This document shows positions 16,885 through 25,415 of a DNA stretch of 64,000 nt, piece by piece; positions within the stretch are counted from its first letter, which is position 1; each line of letters opens with the position of its first letter. The stretch comes from Bacteroidetes bacterium 47-18 (GTDB taxonomy: Bacteria; Bacteroidota; Bacteroidia; Chitinophagales; Chitinophagaceae). The notes below the pieces were generated by a model. That model had not been told where the DNA came from and did no database searches. It saw only the letters and a list, made by a program, of their open reading frames with translations. The DNA is taken from contig MKSF01000013.1 of the NCBI GenBank assembly GCA_001897155.1, positions 310,001 to 374,000 on the forward strand, given 5' to 3'. The position numbers and the translations under genes are program-made.

Positions 16885-17928
16885 TTATTGTTGCGGTACC
16901 AGGCGTATTTCCAATGCCTCCGATGCTTTGTTAAGATTCACCCATTTCTTTACCGGGGCATATCCCTCGCATTGTATGACCAGCTTGCAATAATTCTTTG
17001 TATAGCTATCGGGAACCGCTAATATAAACTGCCCCTTGCTGTTGACGGAAGCGCTTATATCCAATCGTGTATTGACAACCTGGATACGTGCATTATTCAA
17101 GGGTTGGTTATCAGCACCAGTGACCCGGCCGGTGATCCCGGACGTCAGCCTGTTAGCTAAATTACGCTTTGCTCTTGCCTTTGCATGAGAATATGTGGCA
17201 AGAGGGTTTACGGAATAATCAAAAAGCGGACTAGCTCCACCCACCGTGTATGTATATCCGTCCATCTCAATACTAACAACAAGGTTAATTTCCCGGTGCC
17301 AAGGCAACTGGACAGGATTAATTTTAAATTGTTGCGTACTATATATGCCATATTCGATCAGCAGAGTTACAGCCTGCCCTTTCAGTTGCTCAGGTATTGT
17401 AAGCTCAAACTGCCCATTCTCATCACTAAAAGTCATTACATCCTCATTCTCAAGCAAAAAAACCGTAGCATATTCTACCGGGTTACCTTTTTCATCCCTT
17501 ACCACGCCGCTGATCATTAAAGTATCCGGTGGCAGCGGTACCGGGGCAGCAACAGCATTTGCGGCTGTCGTCTGTTCCGTAGTGTCCGGCCTGGCCACAA
17601 CATCCTGCGCATGAACCAGCAGGGCCTGCGATACAGCCAGCATACCCGCCGCTGCCATAATTTTAAAATACCGCCATTTGTCACTGACGGGAACCGCGGC
17701 GCTAAGCGGCCGGTCGAGCTGGTCATTCCTGAAACGGCCACATACCTTACCGGCGCTATCCCGGAAGGCTGCTATGATCTCAGCATCTGTAGCATTTGAA
17801 AAGTCCACTACCGTATGCGCACAGTGAGCACAGAACCGCTGTCCGCCGGGTAGCTGCTGCATATTATTCCAGGCTTCCGCGCAGGGAAGACTGACTGAAA
17901 GAGTCATAGTCCGTTGTTTCCTGGTCAT
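16885..17928 (-). CDS. Membrane protein with Cys-rich head and carboxypeptidase-regulatory-like repeats
   Basis: The 347-residue protein has a cytoplasmic head of about 65 residues with Cys at 16, 33, 36 and 63 (CAEAW, RFCAHCAHTVVDFS, VCGRF), which looks like a small metal-binding module. A membrane helix follows (about 88-107). Two carboxypeptidase D regulatory-like beta-sandwich domains come next (about 135-210, starting ISGVVRDEKGNPVEYATVF, and 265-340, starting ITGRVTGADNQPLNNARIQV). This architecture recurs in Bacteroidota, but its function is not established. The Cys arrangement suggests zinc or redox sensing on the inside with an extracytoplasmic binding module (inference). Confidence 0.75.
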   Translation of the reverse strand: MTRKQRTMTLSVSLPCAEAWNNMQQLPGGQRFCAHCAHTVVDFSNATDAEIIAAFRDSAGKVCGRFRNDQLDRPLSAAVPVSDKWRYFKIMAAAGMLAVSQALLVHAQDVVARPDTTEQTTAANAVAAPVPLPPDTLMISGVVRDEKGNPVEYATVFLLENEDVMTFSDENGQFELTIPEQLKGQAVTLLIEYGIYSTQQFKINPVQLPWHREINLVVSIEMDGYTYTVGGASPLFDYSVNPLATYSHAKARAKRNLANRLTSGITGRVTGADNQPLNNARIQVVNTRLDISASVNSKGQFILAVPDSYTKNYCKLVIQCEGYAPVKKWVNLNKASEALEIRLVPQQ

Positions 17929-18264
17929 ATGATTGCGTATAAATCAAAATTTTCCTCCTAAATATAATGACTTACAGCCGGAAAAGAGCATGTTAAAACA
18001 AGATTCACCGGATTACCTCATATCCATAGCGCTGCTCTCCGCGTCAGAATTACCGGCAATCATTCGGTGTATATGCTGCAATACAGAGCCGCCTTGCGGG
18101 ATATTATAATCAAATATGGTACATATAATATCACTAAACTATATAATTTATTAGCAGCCATAAGTATAGCTTAAGCCGCATTTCGGGGCCGGAATTTAAG
18201 TGGGCGGACAGGTCATATCCTACTGTCTTTTTAGTATTTTTGATAGTAAGCATTCCTTTGGCGT
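17929..18264. other. Intergenic region between divergent genes
   Basis: This 336-bp stretch separates the Cys-rich membrane protein gene (minus) from the radical SAM gene (plus) and should contain both promoters. Besides the -7 box at 18235-18242 I see no gene or stable hairpin. The region around 18110-18165 is AT-rich. Confidence 0.45.
18235..18242 (+). promoter_or_regulatory. TAnnTTTG -7 box upstream of the radical SAM gene
   Basis: TATTTTTG fits the Bacteroidota -7 consensus and is 22 bp before the start codon, giving a very short leader. Confidence 0.5.
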
Positions 18265-19518
18265 ATGTATGAAAGAATAAGAGAGAAGCTGAGCATCCTG
18301 GCCGATGCAGCCAAATATGACGTGTCCTGCTCTTCGAGCGGAAGCGACCGTAAGAACACAGGAAAAGGTATCGGCGATACCGGCTCCGGCATTTGCCACA
18401 CCTATACGGAAGACGGCAGGTGTGTTTCCCTGCTCAAGATATTGCTGACCAATTTCTGCATTTACGATTGCGCATTCTGTGTTTCCAGGCGAAGCAATGA
18501 TATCAGGCGGGCGGCCTTTACGGTAGAAGAGGTGGTATCCCTTACCATGAATTTTTACAGGCGCAATTATATAGAAGGGCTGTTCCTGAGCTCCGGCATT
18601 TTCAAAGATGCTGACTATACCATGGAGCGGATGCTCCGCATCGTCAAGAAATTACGGCTGGAGGAAAATTACAACGGCTATATCCACCTGAAGACTATAC
18701 CGGGCGCAAGCGAAGCGCTTGTAACCGAAGCCGGGCTTTATGCGGACCGGATGAGCATTAACCTGGAAATGCCTACCGAGCAGGGCCTGCAACTGCTGGC
18801 ACCGGAAAAGTCACATGAAGAGGTCAAACGGGAGCTGGCTGTTATCAGGGACCAGGCAGTCGCATACAATAGCGAACGCAAGCTGATCAAGACCACACCC
18901 AAGTTCGTGCCGGCCGGGCAGAGCACACAGATGGTCATAGGAGCCACTCCGGAAAGCGACAAGGATATCATGCATACAGCCCAGGCGTTCTACAAGCATT
19001 ACGCCCTGAAGCGGGTATATTACAGCGGTTATATACCCATCAGCAATGACAGCCGTATGCCGGCCGTAGGTACCCGGCCGCCGCTGATACGGGAGAACAG
19101 GCTCTACCAGACCGACTGGCTGATGCGGTTCTATGATTTTGATGTGGCAGAGCTGCTGAACGATGAGCATCCCAACCTGGACATGGATATGGACCCTAAG
19201 CTTGCCTGGGCCCTGCGTAACCCGCATATATTCCCTGTGGATATCAATACAGCCGATTATAAGCTCATCATCCGTGTACCGGGCATCGGCATCCGTTCGG
19301 CACAAAAGATAATCGCGGCGCGTAAATTCGGTAAGCTGCATATTCACCAGCTGAAGAAAATGGGAATAGCCTATAACCGGGCGCAATATTTTATCCGTTG
19401 TGCTGATTCTCCTTTCCTGCTGCGCGAGCCGGACCCTTCCCAACTGAAGGCCCTGCTGCTCCGGCAGAGCACCAGCAAATACAGGACCACAGCCCCCGAA
19501 CAGCTCACACTTTTTTAA
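18265..19518 (+). CDS. Putative DNA modification/repair radical SAM protein (TIGR03916 type)
   Basis: The 417-residue protein has a radical SAM [4Fe-4S] motif CIYDCAFC (C65, C69, C72) after the N-terminal GDTGSGICHTYTEDGRC segment. A C-terminal helix-hairpin-helix follows (IIRVPGIGIRSAQKIIAARK, about 332-351), which in other proteins binds DNA. This layout, and the partner gene 12 bp downstream, match the TIGR03916/TIGR03915 pair annotated as putative DNA repair or modification. Reaction and lesion are unknown. The HhH module and the partner's occasional fusion to uracil-DNA-glycosylase-like domains in other genomes support a DNA role. Confidence 0.9.
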   Translation: MYERIREKLSILADAAKYDVSCSSSGSDRKNTGKGIGDTGSGICHTYTEDGRCVSLLKILLTNFCIYDCAFCVSRRSNDIRRAAFTVEEVVSLTMNFYRRNYIEGLFLSSGIFKDADYTMERMLRIVKKLRLEENYNGYIHLKTIPGASEALVTEAGLYADRMSINLEMPTEQGLQLLAPEKSHEEVKRELAVIRDQAVAYNSERKLIKTTPKFVPAGQSTQMVIGATPESDKDIMHTAQAFYKHYALKRVYYSGYIPISNDSRMPAVGTRPPLIRENRLYQTDWLMRFYDFDVAELLNDEHPNLDMDMDPKLAWALRNPHIFPVDINTADYKLIIRVPGIGIRSAQKIIAARKFGKLHIHQLKKMGIAYNRAQYFIRCADSPFLLREPDPSQLKALLLRQSTSKYRTTAPEQLTLF

Positions 19519-19530
19519 CTGCTATTCCCG

Positions 19531-20316
19531 ATGCTGACAGACGACCTGCCGATCTATATCTTTGACGGAACCTTTTACGGGCTGCTGACCGCCATTTTTG
19601 AATCGTACGAGCGTAAGCATCCCCGGATACAGCTTTGCTGCAGGGAAACGTACGCCCCGGAGTTCTTTTCCGGGCATATAGACATCCACAGTGATAAGGT
19701 CAAGGCACAACGTGTATGGAGAGGACTGCAGCAGAAAGTAGCATCTGTTCATCTCGGGCATTTCTATAAAGCCTTTTTTTCGGAACAGGCAGCCATACAT
19801 CTCGCCTTATTCCGCTATGCCCGTTATATTTTCGATCATCCTGCCGGACACGATTTCAATTACGGCCATGAAGATGTGCTGGCCATAGCGCAGATGTCCC
19901 AGCGCGTCCACCGCGAAAAGCACAGGATGGAAGCTTTTGTAAGATTTAAAAAGAGCGGCAATGGCCTGTTCTTTGCAGTGATCAGCCCCGATTACAATGT
20001 GCTCCCGCTGATCAGCAAACACTTCAGGAACCGGTATGCCGACCAGCCCTGGCTTATTTACGATGAGCGCAGAAAATATGGTATTCATTACGACCTCCAT
20101 GCCCTGCACGAGGTTACCATTGATTTTACTCAGGAGCAGGCCATGACAGCACAAACTGCAGTCATCATAGACGCACAGGAAGAGTTGTACACGCAGCTCT
20201 GGAAAGATTATTTCAGGAGCACCAATATAGCGGAACGCCGCAATATGAAGCTGCATATACAGCATGTTCCCAGGCGTTACTGGCGCTACCTGACAGAAAA
20301 AGAAGGGAAGCTATAA
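19531..20316 (+). CDS. Putative DNA metabolism protein, partner of the radical SAM protein (TIGR03915 type)
   Basis: The 261-residue protein starts 12 bp after the radical SAM stop and is certainly co-transcribed. Its N-terminal IYIFDGTFYGLLTAIFESYE and the segment PLISKHFRNRYADQPWLIYDERRKYGIHYD are hallmarks of the TIGR03915 family, which occurs next to TIGR03916 radical SAM proteins. No enzyme motif is evident. From co-occurrence it is probably the DNA-targeting or substrate-delivery partner of the radical SAM enzyme (inference). Confidence 0.88.
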   Translation: MLTDDLPIYIFDGTFYGLLTAIFESYERKHPRIQLCCRETYAPEFFSGHIDIHSDKVKAQRVWRGLQQKVASVHLGHFYKAFFSEQAAIHLALFRYARYIFDHPAGHDFNYGHEDVLAIAQMSQRVHREKHRMEAFVRFKKSGNGLFFAVISPDYNVLPLISKHFRNRYADQPWLIYDERRKYGIHYDLHALHEVTIDFTQEQAMTAQTAVIIDAQEELYTQLWKDYFRSTNIAERRNMKLHIQHVPRRYWRYLTEKEGKL

Positions 20317-20431
20317 GAAGTGAACCACCACCTGCCGGCGAACATCATAAGGTCAAACCGGCGTTACAGGATTGTCCGTGTTTTATAGTAATTTTAAAGA
20401 CACAACGACCTGATACCTTAATCTTATGCTG

Positions 20432-21229
20432 ATGAAACATTTATTGTATAGCGCATTTCTACTGCTGTGCTTTTCCTGCACCAATACTGCCACAACCAGG
20501 CAGGAACCGGGGCATAGCGATACCGCCATTTCCATAGCGTCACCCGGATCCGCTGCCGGCCAGGCAAAAAGCAGGATATGCTGGAGAGGCACCCTGGATT
20601 CCAAAATAGACATCCTGCTGCAATACCAGATAGCAGGTGAAATAGTGGAAGGTGAACTGATCTACCTGAACACCAGGGCGAAAAAACCGATAAAGATCAT
20701 CGGTACCGTTGAAGAAGACCAGAGCCTGCATCTCCTGGAGTTTGAACCTTCCGGCAATATCACAGGCATTCTTACAGGTACACCGACGGCAAGTGTCTTT
20801 GAAGGCAGCTGGTTCTCGCCCCTGACACGAAAAGACCTGCCTATGCAGCTCCGCAAGGTGGATACCTTTATTGCCACACAGAGCATCACAACGCTTCCGG
20901 CCAATAATCCGGAGGGAGATTATTATTACCAATACAGTGAAGAAGGTACCCAGGGAGCATTACTTGTACGGAGTGTCGGCAACAGCCGGATATTATTTGA
21001 GATAGCTTCCGTAACAGACGCCCCGGCACGCAATATCGCAGACGTGTCTCCCGATACCGTCACACTGCAGGGTAATAGTTTTATATACACCATACCTGAA
21101 ACGGATGACTGTACATTCAAGGTGATTTTTTATAGGGATTTTGCTTATATAAAGTACACTAACGGGTATTGTAACGGCGTTTTCGGGCATAATGCTTCCG
21201 TTGACGGGATCTTTTACAAGCAGCGCTAA
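20432..21229 (+). CDS. Probable lipoprotein, unknown function
   Basis: The protein (265 residues from the chosen start MKHLLYSAF; an in-frame ATG two codons earlier is also possible) has a short signal sequence ending in LLLCFSC, a plausible relaxed lipobox with C16 as the lipidated residue. A Thr/Ser-rich linker and a beta-rich domain follow, without recognised family. It contains a segment ICWRGTLDSKIDILLQYQ similar in style to small Bacteroidota periplasmic binding or inhibitor domains. The gene stands alone on the plus strand. Confidence 0.65.
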   Translation: MKHLLYSAFLLLCFSCTNTATTRQEPGHSDTAISIASPGSAAGQAKSRICWRGTLDSKIDILLQYQIAGEIVEGELIYLNTRAKKPIKIIGTVEEDQSLHLLEFEPSGNITGILTGTPTASVFEGSWFSPLTRKDLPMQLRKVDTFIATQSITTLPANNPEGDYYYQYSEEGTQGALLVRSVGNSRILFEIASVTDAPARNIADVSPDTVTLQGNSFIYTIPETDDCTFKVIFYRDFAYIKYTNGYCNGVFGHNASVDGIFYKQR

Positions 21230-21421
21230 ATGATATGCCTATCTCCAATGTTTCTTACAGGCTGCAGAAATAAGCTGGTCATCCCTGATACACAATACAG
21301 CGGTATTACCCGAACCAGACAGCGGTACGGATCATAAAATATCTGTATAAAGCATAAGAAAGCCGTATCCCGTTCCGGTTATATCTTTGCCGCTTATCAT
21401 CCCTAACAATTCAAAAACAGA

Positions 21422-21444
21422 GCCGGCGGTAATATACTACCGGC
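21422..21444 (-). terminator. Possible terminator of the DUF6496 gene
   Basis: On the minus strand the sequence from 21444 to 21422 can fold as GCCGGTA...TACCGCCGGC with a 2-nt bulge, followed by TCTGTTTTTG. It is 33 bp beyond the DUF6496 stop. The bulge makes it a moderate candidate. Confidence 0.4.
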
Positions 21445-21476
21445 AACAATGCAAAGACCAACGGATAAGTAAGAGC

Positions 21477-21797
21477 TTATTTTTTCTTTTTGACGGCTGT
21501 TTTCTTGGTGGCTGTTTTTTTAACTGCAGCTTTCTTAGCAGCAGTTTTTTTAGTAGCGGCTGACTTTTTAGCCGCGGTTTTCTTGGTAGCAGCTTTCTTC
21601 GCAGCGGTCTTTTTAGTAGCCGATTTTTTCTTTGCCGGAACTTTTGCCCCTGCTTCCCTGGCTTCGGAAAGTCCTATGGCGATAGCCTGCTTACGGCTGG
21701 TAACTTTCTTACCGGAACCACTCTTCAGTTCACCCCGCTTCATTTCGTGCATGGCTTTTTCCACTTTCTTGCCGGCTAATTCAGATGATTTAGACAT
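21477..21797 (-). CDS. DUF6496 protein with histone H1-like Lys/Ala tail
   Basis: The 106-residue protein has an N-terminal segment (about 1-55) with MHEMKRGELKSGSGKKVTS and AIAIGLSEAREAGAKVP that defines DUF6496. The tail (about 56-106) is built almost only of Lys, Ala and Thr in degenerate KKTAAKKAATKK units. Such tails resemble bacterial histone H1-like proteins and suggest nucleic-acid binding. The gene is 27 bp downstream of the SDR gene, likely one operon. The low-complexity DNA may expand and contract, so tail length may vary between strains. Confidence 0.85.
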   Translation of the reverse strand: MSKSSELAGKKVEKAMHEMKRGELKSGSGKKVTSRKQAIAIGLSEAREAGAKVPAKKKSATKKTAAKKAATKKTAAKKSAATKKTAAKKAAVKKTATKKTAVKKKK

Positions 21798-21824
21798 AGT
21801 TTAGATATTTATTGGTTATAAGAT

Positions 21825-22685
21825 TTATCCGTTTATTATCTCACCGCCATTCGGGTGTATCACCTGCCCGCTGATGAAAGACGCATCATCCGATGCAAGG
21901 AATAAATAGGCCGGAGCGATCTCGTTGGGCATACCCGCACGCGCCATAGGAGCATCACTACCAAAGGTGGCCACATCCTTCTTCTTGAAGGTAGAAGCGA
22001 TCAGCGGTGTCCATACCGGTCCCGGGGCTACCGCGTTCACGCGGATACCTTTATCCACCAGGTTGCTGGACAGGCTGCGGGTAAATGCGATCACAGCGCC
22101 TTTGGCCGAAGCATAGTCTATAAGCTTGGGACTGCCCCTGTAAGCTACTACGGAAGCCGTATTGATAATAGCCGCTCCTTTTTTCAGGTGAGGAAGCGCA
22201 TATTTACATATCCAGAAATAAGAAAAGAAATCCGTATGAAAGGTTCTCAGCAACTGGTCTGTAGAGATACTATCCAATGCTTCTGCTTCCCAGTGCAGGG
22301 CCGCATTATTGACCACGATGTCCAGCTTTCCGAAATGCTTGACCGTTTTTTCCACCAGCGATCTGCATACCGCTTCCTTTCCCACATCCCCTTTCAGCAA
22401 CAGGCATTCAGCATCATAAGCCTCTATTTCGCTGCGGGTAGTAACCGCATCTTCTTTTTCCGTAAGATATCCGATGGCTACACTTGCGCCCTCTCTGGCA
22501 AATAGCAATGCTACAGCCTTACCTATACCGCTGTCGCCCCCGGTTATCAGAGCTACTTTTCCGGCCAGCTTACCGGCGGGATATTCCCGTGGGTCTGTTG
22601 CAGGTACGGGCTTCAGGTCGGCTTCTTTCCCCGGCCGCTTCTGGGACTGCTCGGGACGTAACTTACGGGTGGATTTCTTTTGCAT
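21825..22685 (-). CDS. SDR family oxidoreductase, YghA/general-stress-protein-39-like
   Basis: The 286-residue protein has a classical short-chain dehydrogenase core. The cofactor motif is TGGDSGIG (48-55), NNAA is near 126-129, and the catalytic triad is S178, Y191 and K195 (YASAKGA). A basic N-terminal extension of about 40 residues (RKLRPEQSQKRPGKEADL) precedes the core, as in the YghA/GSP39 subgroup. This subgroup is linked to stress responses; substrates are poorly defined. It probably forms an operon with the DUF6496 gene. Confidence 0.9.
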   Translation of the reverse strand: MQKKSTRKLRPEQSQKRPGKEADLKPVPATDPREYPAGKLAGKVALITGGDSGIGKAVALLFAREGASVAIGYLTEKEDAVTTRSEIEAYDAECLLLKGDVGKEAVCRSLVEKTVKHFGKLDIVVNNAALHWEAEALDSISTDQLLRTFHTDFFSYFWICKYALPHLKKGAAIINTASVVAYRGSPKLIDYASAKGAVIAFTRSLSSNLVDKGIRVNAVAPGPVWTPLIASTFKKKDVATFGSDAPMARAGMPNEIAPAYLFLASDDASFISGQVIHPNGGEIING

Positions 22686-22867
22686 AGTCGTAATTGGTTA
22701 TGATTTTACGGAACAAAAAACAATCCGATATGTTGAAAGCGCAGTGTTAAAAAATCCTGCCATGCCGGTGTGCGGCAGCCGGGTTACGACCTGCCTACCG
22801 GGTACAGCTTTTAAGGCTTTTACAGCAGAGGCCTGTTTGTTTCTTTTTATTTTAAAGCTATTCCTGT

Positions 22868-22875
22868 TAGCTTTG
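22868..22875 (+). promoter_or_regulatory. TAnnTTTG -7 box upstream of the DUF72 gene
   Basis: TAGCTTTG matches the Bacteroidota -7 consensus and is 14 bp before the start codon, giving a very short leader with an AAAAAGGA stretch just before the ATG. Confidence 0.5.
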
Positions 22876-22889
22876 TAGAAAAAAAGGAT

Positions 22890-23786
22890 ATGCAATTTGG
22901 AAAAGTCGCCCGCCCTGACCTGGTGGATTTTACCCTTCCTGAAGATCATCCCGATACCCGGCGTGTCCTGGGTACAGCCGACGGAACCACGACCACTTTT
23001 GAGGCATATGTAGGCTGTGCTAAATGGAACCGTAATGATCTGAAAGGTTTCTACCCCAGAGGCACAAAAGATGAGCTGGGCTATTATTCCCGGCAGTTCA
23101 ACTGCATCGAGCTGAATGCTACCTTCTATGGCATGCCTGACCGCAGGCAGGTGGAGACCTGGAAAGATAAGACACCGGCAGGGTTCAGGTTTTTCCCCAA
23201 GCTCACCAACAGCATCAGCCATTATAAAAGACTTATAGATGTACAACCCCTGGTAGAAGAATATTGTGACGCCGTCAGCTTTTTCGAGGAAAAGCTCGGC
23301 ATGGCATTCCTGCAACTACACGATAATTTCAGCCCGAAGGATTTTGAACGGCTGGAGCAGGTGCTGCAACAATTCCCCAAAGCCATCCCACTGGCAGTAG
23401 AGGTCCGGAACGAGCAATGGTTTGCTGATCCCGGCGTTTTTGCAGCCTACACGGACCTGCTGGAAGCATTGGGTATGGCCAATATTATCGTAGATACCGC
23501 AGGGCGGAGAGATATGCTGCATATGAGACTTACAGGACGGGAAGCCTTTATCCGGTATGTAGGCGCCAACCACGCTTCGGATATATCGCGCCTTGATGTC
23601 TGGGTGGACCGTATACGGAAGTGGCGGGAACAGGGATTGCAGAAATTGTATTTCTTTGTACACCAGAATACGGAGCTGGAATCTCCGCTGCTGGCAACAC
23701 ATTTCATCAAAGAGCTGAACCGGGCATTAGACCTCGACCTGACCATACCGGCAAAGCCGGACCAGGGCAGGAGCCTGTTCGATTAA
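22890..23786 (+). CDS. DUF72 domain protein (YecE-like)
   Basis: The 298-residue protein is a TIM-barrel-like DUF72 member with characteristic segments: YVGCAKWNRNDLKGFYPRG, NCIELNATFYGMPDRRQVETW split around the FYGMP motif, LQLHDNFSP, and PLAVEVRNEQWF. The biochemical function of DUF72 is unknown. It is divergent from the SDR/DUF6496 operon and convergent with the baeRF gene, with a strong bidirectional terminator between. Confidence 0.92.
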   Translation: MQFGKVARPDLVDFTLPEDHPDTRRVLGTADGTTTTFEAYVGCAKWNRNDLKGFYPRGTKDELGYYSRQFNCIELNATFYGMPDRRQVETWKDKTPAGFRFFPKLTNSISHYKRLIDVQPLVEEYCDAVSFFEEKLGMAFLQLHDNFSPKDFERLEQVLQQFPKAIPLAVEVRNEQWFADPGVFAAYTDLLEALGMANIIVDTAGRRDMLHMRLTGREAFIRYVGANHASDISRLDVWVDRIRKWREQGLQKLYFFVHQNTELESPLLATHFIKELNRALDLDLTIPAKPDQGRSLFD

Positions 23787-23832
23787 AGTAAGAGAGCGCG
23801 CCTTACGGCCTTATATGATAGCCATAAAAGCT

Positions 23833-23870
23833 AACAGTCAGCCTCCTGTGCATACAGGAGGCTGACTGTT
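23833..23870. terminator. Bidirectional intrinsic terminator
   Basis: A perfect 17-bp stem (arms 23833-23849 and 23854-23870) closes a GCAT tetraloop. T-tracts follow on the plus side (TTTTTAT), and on the minus side the sequence after the stem is TAGCTTTTATGG. It separates the convergent DUF72 and baeRF genes. Confidence 0.88.
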
Positions 23871-23908
23871 TTTATACCGGGATCTGATACCGAAATTTAC
23901 AGTATCCG

Positions 23909-24982
23909 TCAGTACCGGGTGACCGCTCCGAAGCCGTTGAATTTCCGGAGCTCACCCGGGGGCAGAAAGACCACGTCACCGCCAAATTCCAGGTTCATCT
24001 GGATCAGGTCGTCATAGATATCATCCACAACCCCGGGACCATTACCGGTCTCTTCCTTATAAACTACCGCATTATCTTCTATAGCTGCCGGCTGGTATAA
24101 GCCATTCTCTATAAACAGCGTCTGTACACGACCCATTGATATGGCATTCCTGATCTCACTCGTATCGCTCAGGAATTTATTGTCGTTGACAGCCTGCAGC
24201 AGCTCGGATTTCCGGGTCTCATTCTTTTGTGCCGTGTAGTCCTTCATCAGCTGCCACGCATCGGAGACAACAGCCTGGGCCTTATCCTGCTGCCTGCTGC
24301 GGGCCAGGAAATCAGGAATAATGGTATCTTTCCTGTCCGCCACTTTCAGGTATTTATAATAATTTTCCTCATCAGAACAGATCAGCACCGGTATATTGCG
24401 GTCCTTTATTACTTCATTGACCCGCTTGTCCACAAAGTTGAAAAATTCCGCTATCAGGTCCTTTTCCCTATCCGCAGCCTTTACTTCCGGTGACAGCATT
24501 TTACTGTAAGCTTCGTTCTCAACAGGAAAAGGATCGCCCCATTCCCTGATCTCCTTATCATTCATCGCTTCTATCAGGCGCGCGCCGTCCTTGCTCAGCA
24601 CCAGGATGAAGTAATGGGTATTCATGTTCACCGCACGTATCAGGTCCCTTACCGCAAAGGTATCGTCTATGATCACCCTGTTGGTCACCTCTACCGGCAG
24701 CTTTACTATTTCCGCGATATCTTCATTCACGAACAGGATGAGGCTTTCCATGTTGTAGTTATGGTCCACCGTACCGGCCAGGTGCTCCAGCTTCTCTGTA
24801 AGCATACGGGCGGTTTTCTTATCTTCCAGCTCCATCAGCCTGCCCGAAGCTTCCGTGACCAAGTTTTTCAGTACGATAGCATCCTGCAGCGATTCGGGAT
24901 GTGTCCTGTGCGTATTCAGTATCACAGTAATGCAATGTTCCTTTTTTACTTTTCTTAATTTGTTCAGCTGATTTTTATTCAT
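23909..24982 (-). CDS. baeRF-type protein (bacterial eRF1-like release factor family)
   Basis: From the chosen start MNKNQLNKLRKVK the protein has 357 residues; an upstream in-frame ATG would add 11 poorly conserved residues. It shows the layout of bacterial archaeo-eukaryotic-release-factor-like (baeRF) proteins: CITVILNTHRTHPE at the start, a middle domain with YFILVLSKDGARLIE, and a C-terminal segment with ALRK-like RVQTLFIENGL and GDVVFLPPGEL. The family is predicted to act on stalled or hibernating ribosomes by analogy with eRF1/Pelota, but this is untested. Its neighbours suggest stress expression. Confidence 0.82.
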   Translation of the reverse strand: MNKNQLNKLRKVKKEHCITVILNTHRTHPESLQDAIVLKNLVTEASGRLMELEDKKTARMLTEKLEHLAGTVDHNYNMESLILFVNEDIAEIVKLPVEVTNRVIIDDTFAVRDLIRAVNMNTHYFILVLSKDGARLIEAMNDKEIREWGDPFPVENEAYSKMLSPEVKAADREKDLIAEFFNFVDKRVNEVIKDRNIPVLICSDEENYYKYLKVADRKDTIIPDFLARSRQQDKAQAVVSDAWQLMKDYTAQKNETRKSELLQAVNDNKFLSDTSEIRNAISMGRVQTLFIENGLYQPAAIEDNAVVYKEETGNGPGVVDDIYDDLIQMNLEFGGDVVFLPPGELRKFNGFGAVTRY

Positions 24983-25145
24983 AAGCACATTTTTTAAATA
25001 TTCATAAAATACCATTTTATAGCCAAAGCTGGCAGCCGTCAGAACGGTGCGGCACCCGGCACACTTCTAATATAGGCATTTTAATCGTGGGGCTCAACAA
25101 ACACTTTAAATTTTAATATAATATTAATATTTAATGCTGTATTGG

Positions 25146-25315
25146 GGTCGCTGGTGAAGAACACCAATGTCGGAAGAAGTCCCTAGCTTTTTATTTGGTT
25201 ATTGATGAAGTACACTAACAGCGGAGCAAATCATCAGTCGCTATTAGGTCGTTGGTGAAGAACACCAGAGATGGGGCACCTTTATCCGGGCGCAGATAAA
25301 GTGCAGTAACAACGG
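25146..25315. repeat. Imperfect tandem array of hairpin units
   Basis: Four related 28-bp units occur at 25146-25173, 25197-25224, 25247-25274 and about 25288-25315. Units 1 and 3 agree at 23 of 28 positions and share the small hairpin TGGTGAAGAACACCA; units 2 and 4 are a second subtype. The 1-to-3 spacing is 101 bp, so the array may be two copies of a longer unit. It lies in a non-coding stretch of 400 bp (25016-25415) between the baeRF and HRCD lipoprotein genes, which otherwise holds only a terminator. The role is unknown. Confidence 0.6.
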
Positions 25316-25366
25316 AGAGCAACGAAAAAGTAACTTGCAAGTGCTACAGAGCATCAAAAAATAAAA

Positions 25367-25391
25367 GAGGCTGTCCGCTTTGGACAGCCTC
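25367..25391 (-). terminator. Intrinsic terminator of the HRCD-motif lipoprotein gene
   Basis: A perfect 10-bp stem (GAGGCTGTCC, 25367-25376, with 25382-25391) has a 5-nt loop. On the minus strand it is followed by TTTTATTTTTT, 25 bp after the lipoprotein stop. Confidence 0.88.
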
Positions 25392-25415
25392 AGTAAGTAT
25401 ATCATTGTAGCAGCA

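Noticed and set aside
25146-25315. Possible CRISPR array
   Set aside because: Units are imperfect, alternate in type, have unequal spacing and only four copies, and no cas genes are near.
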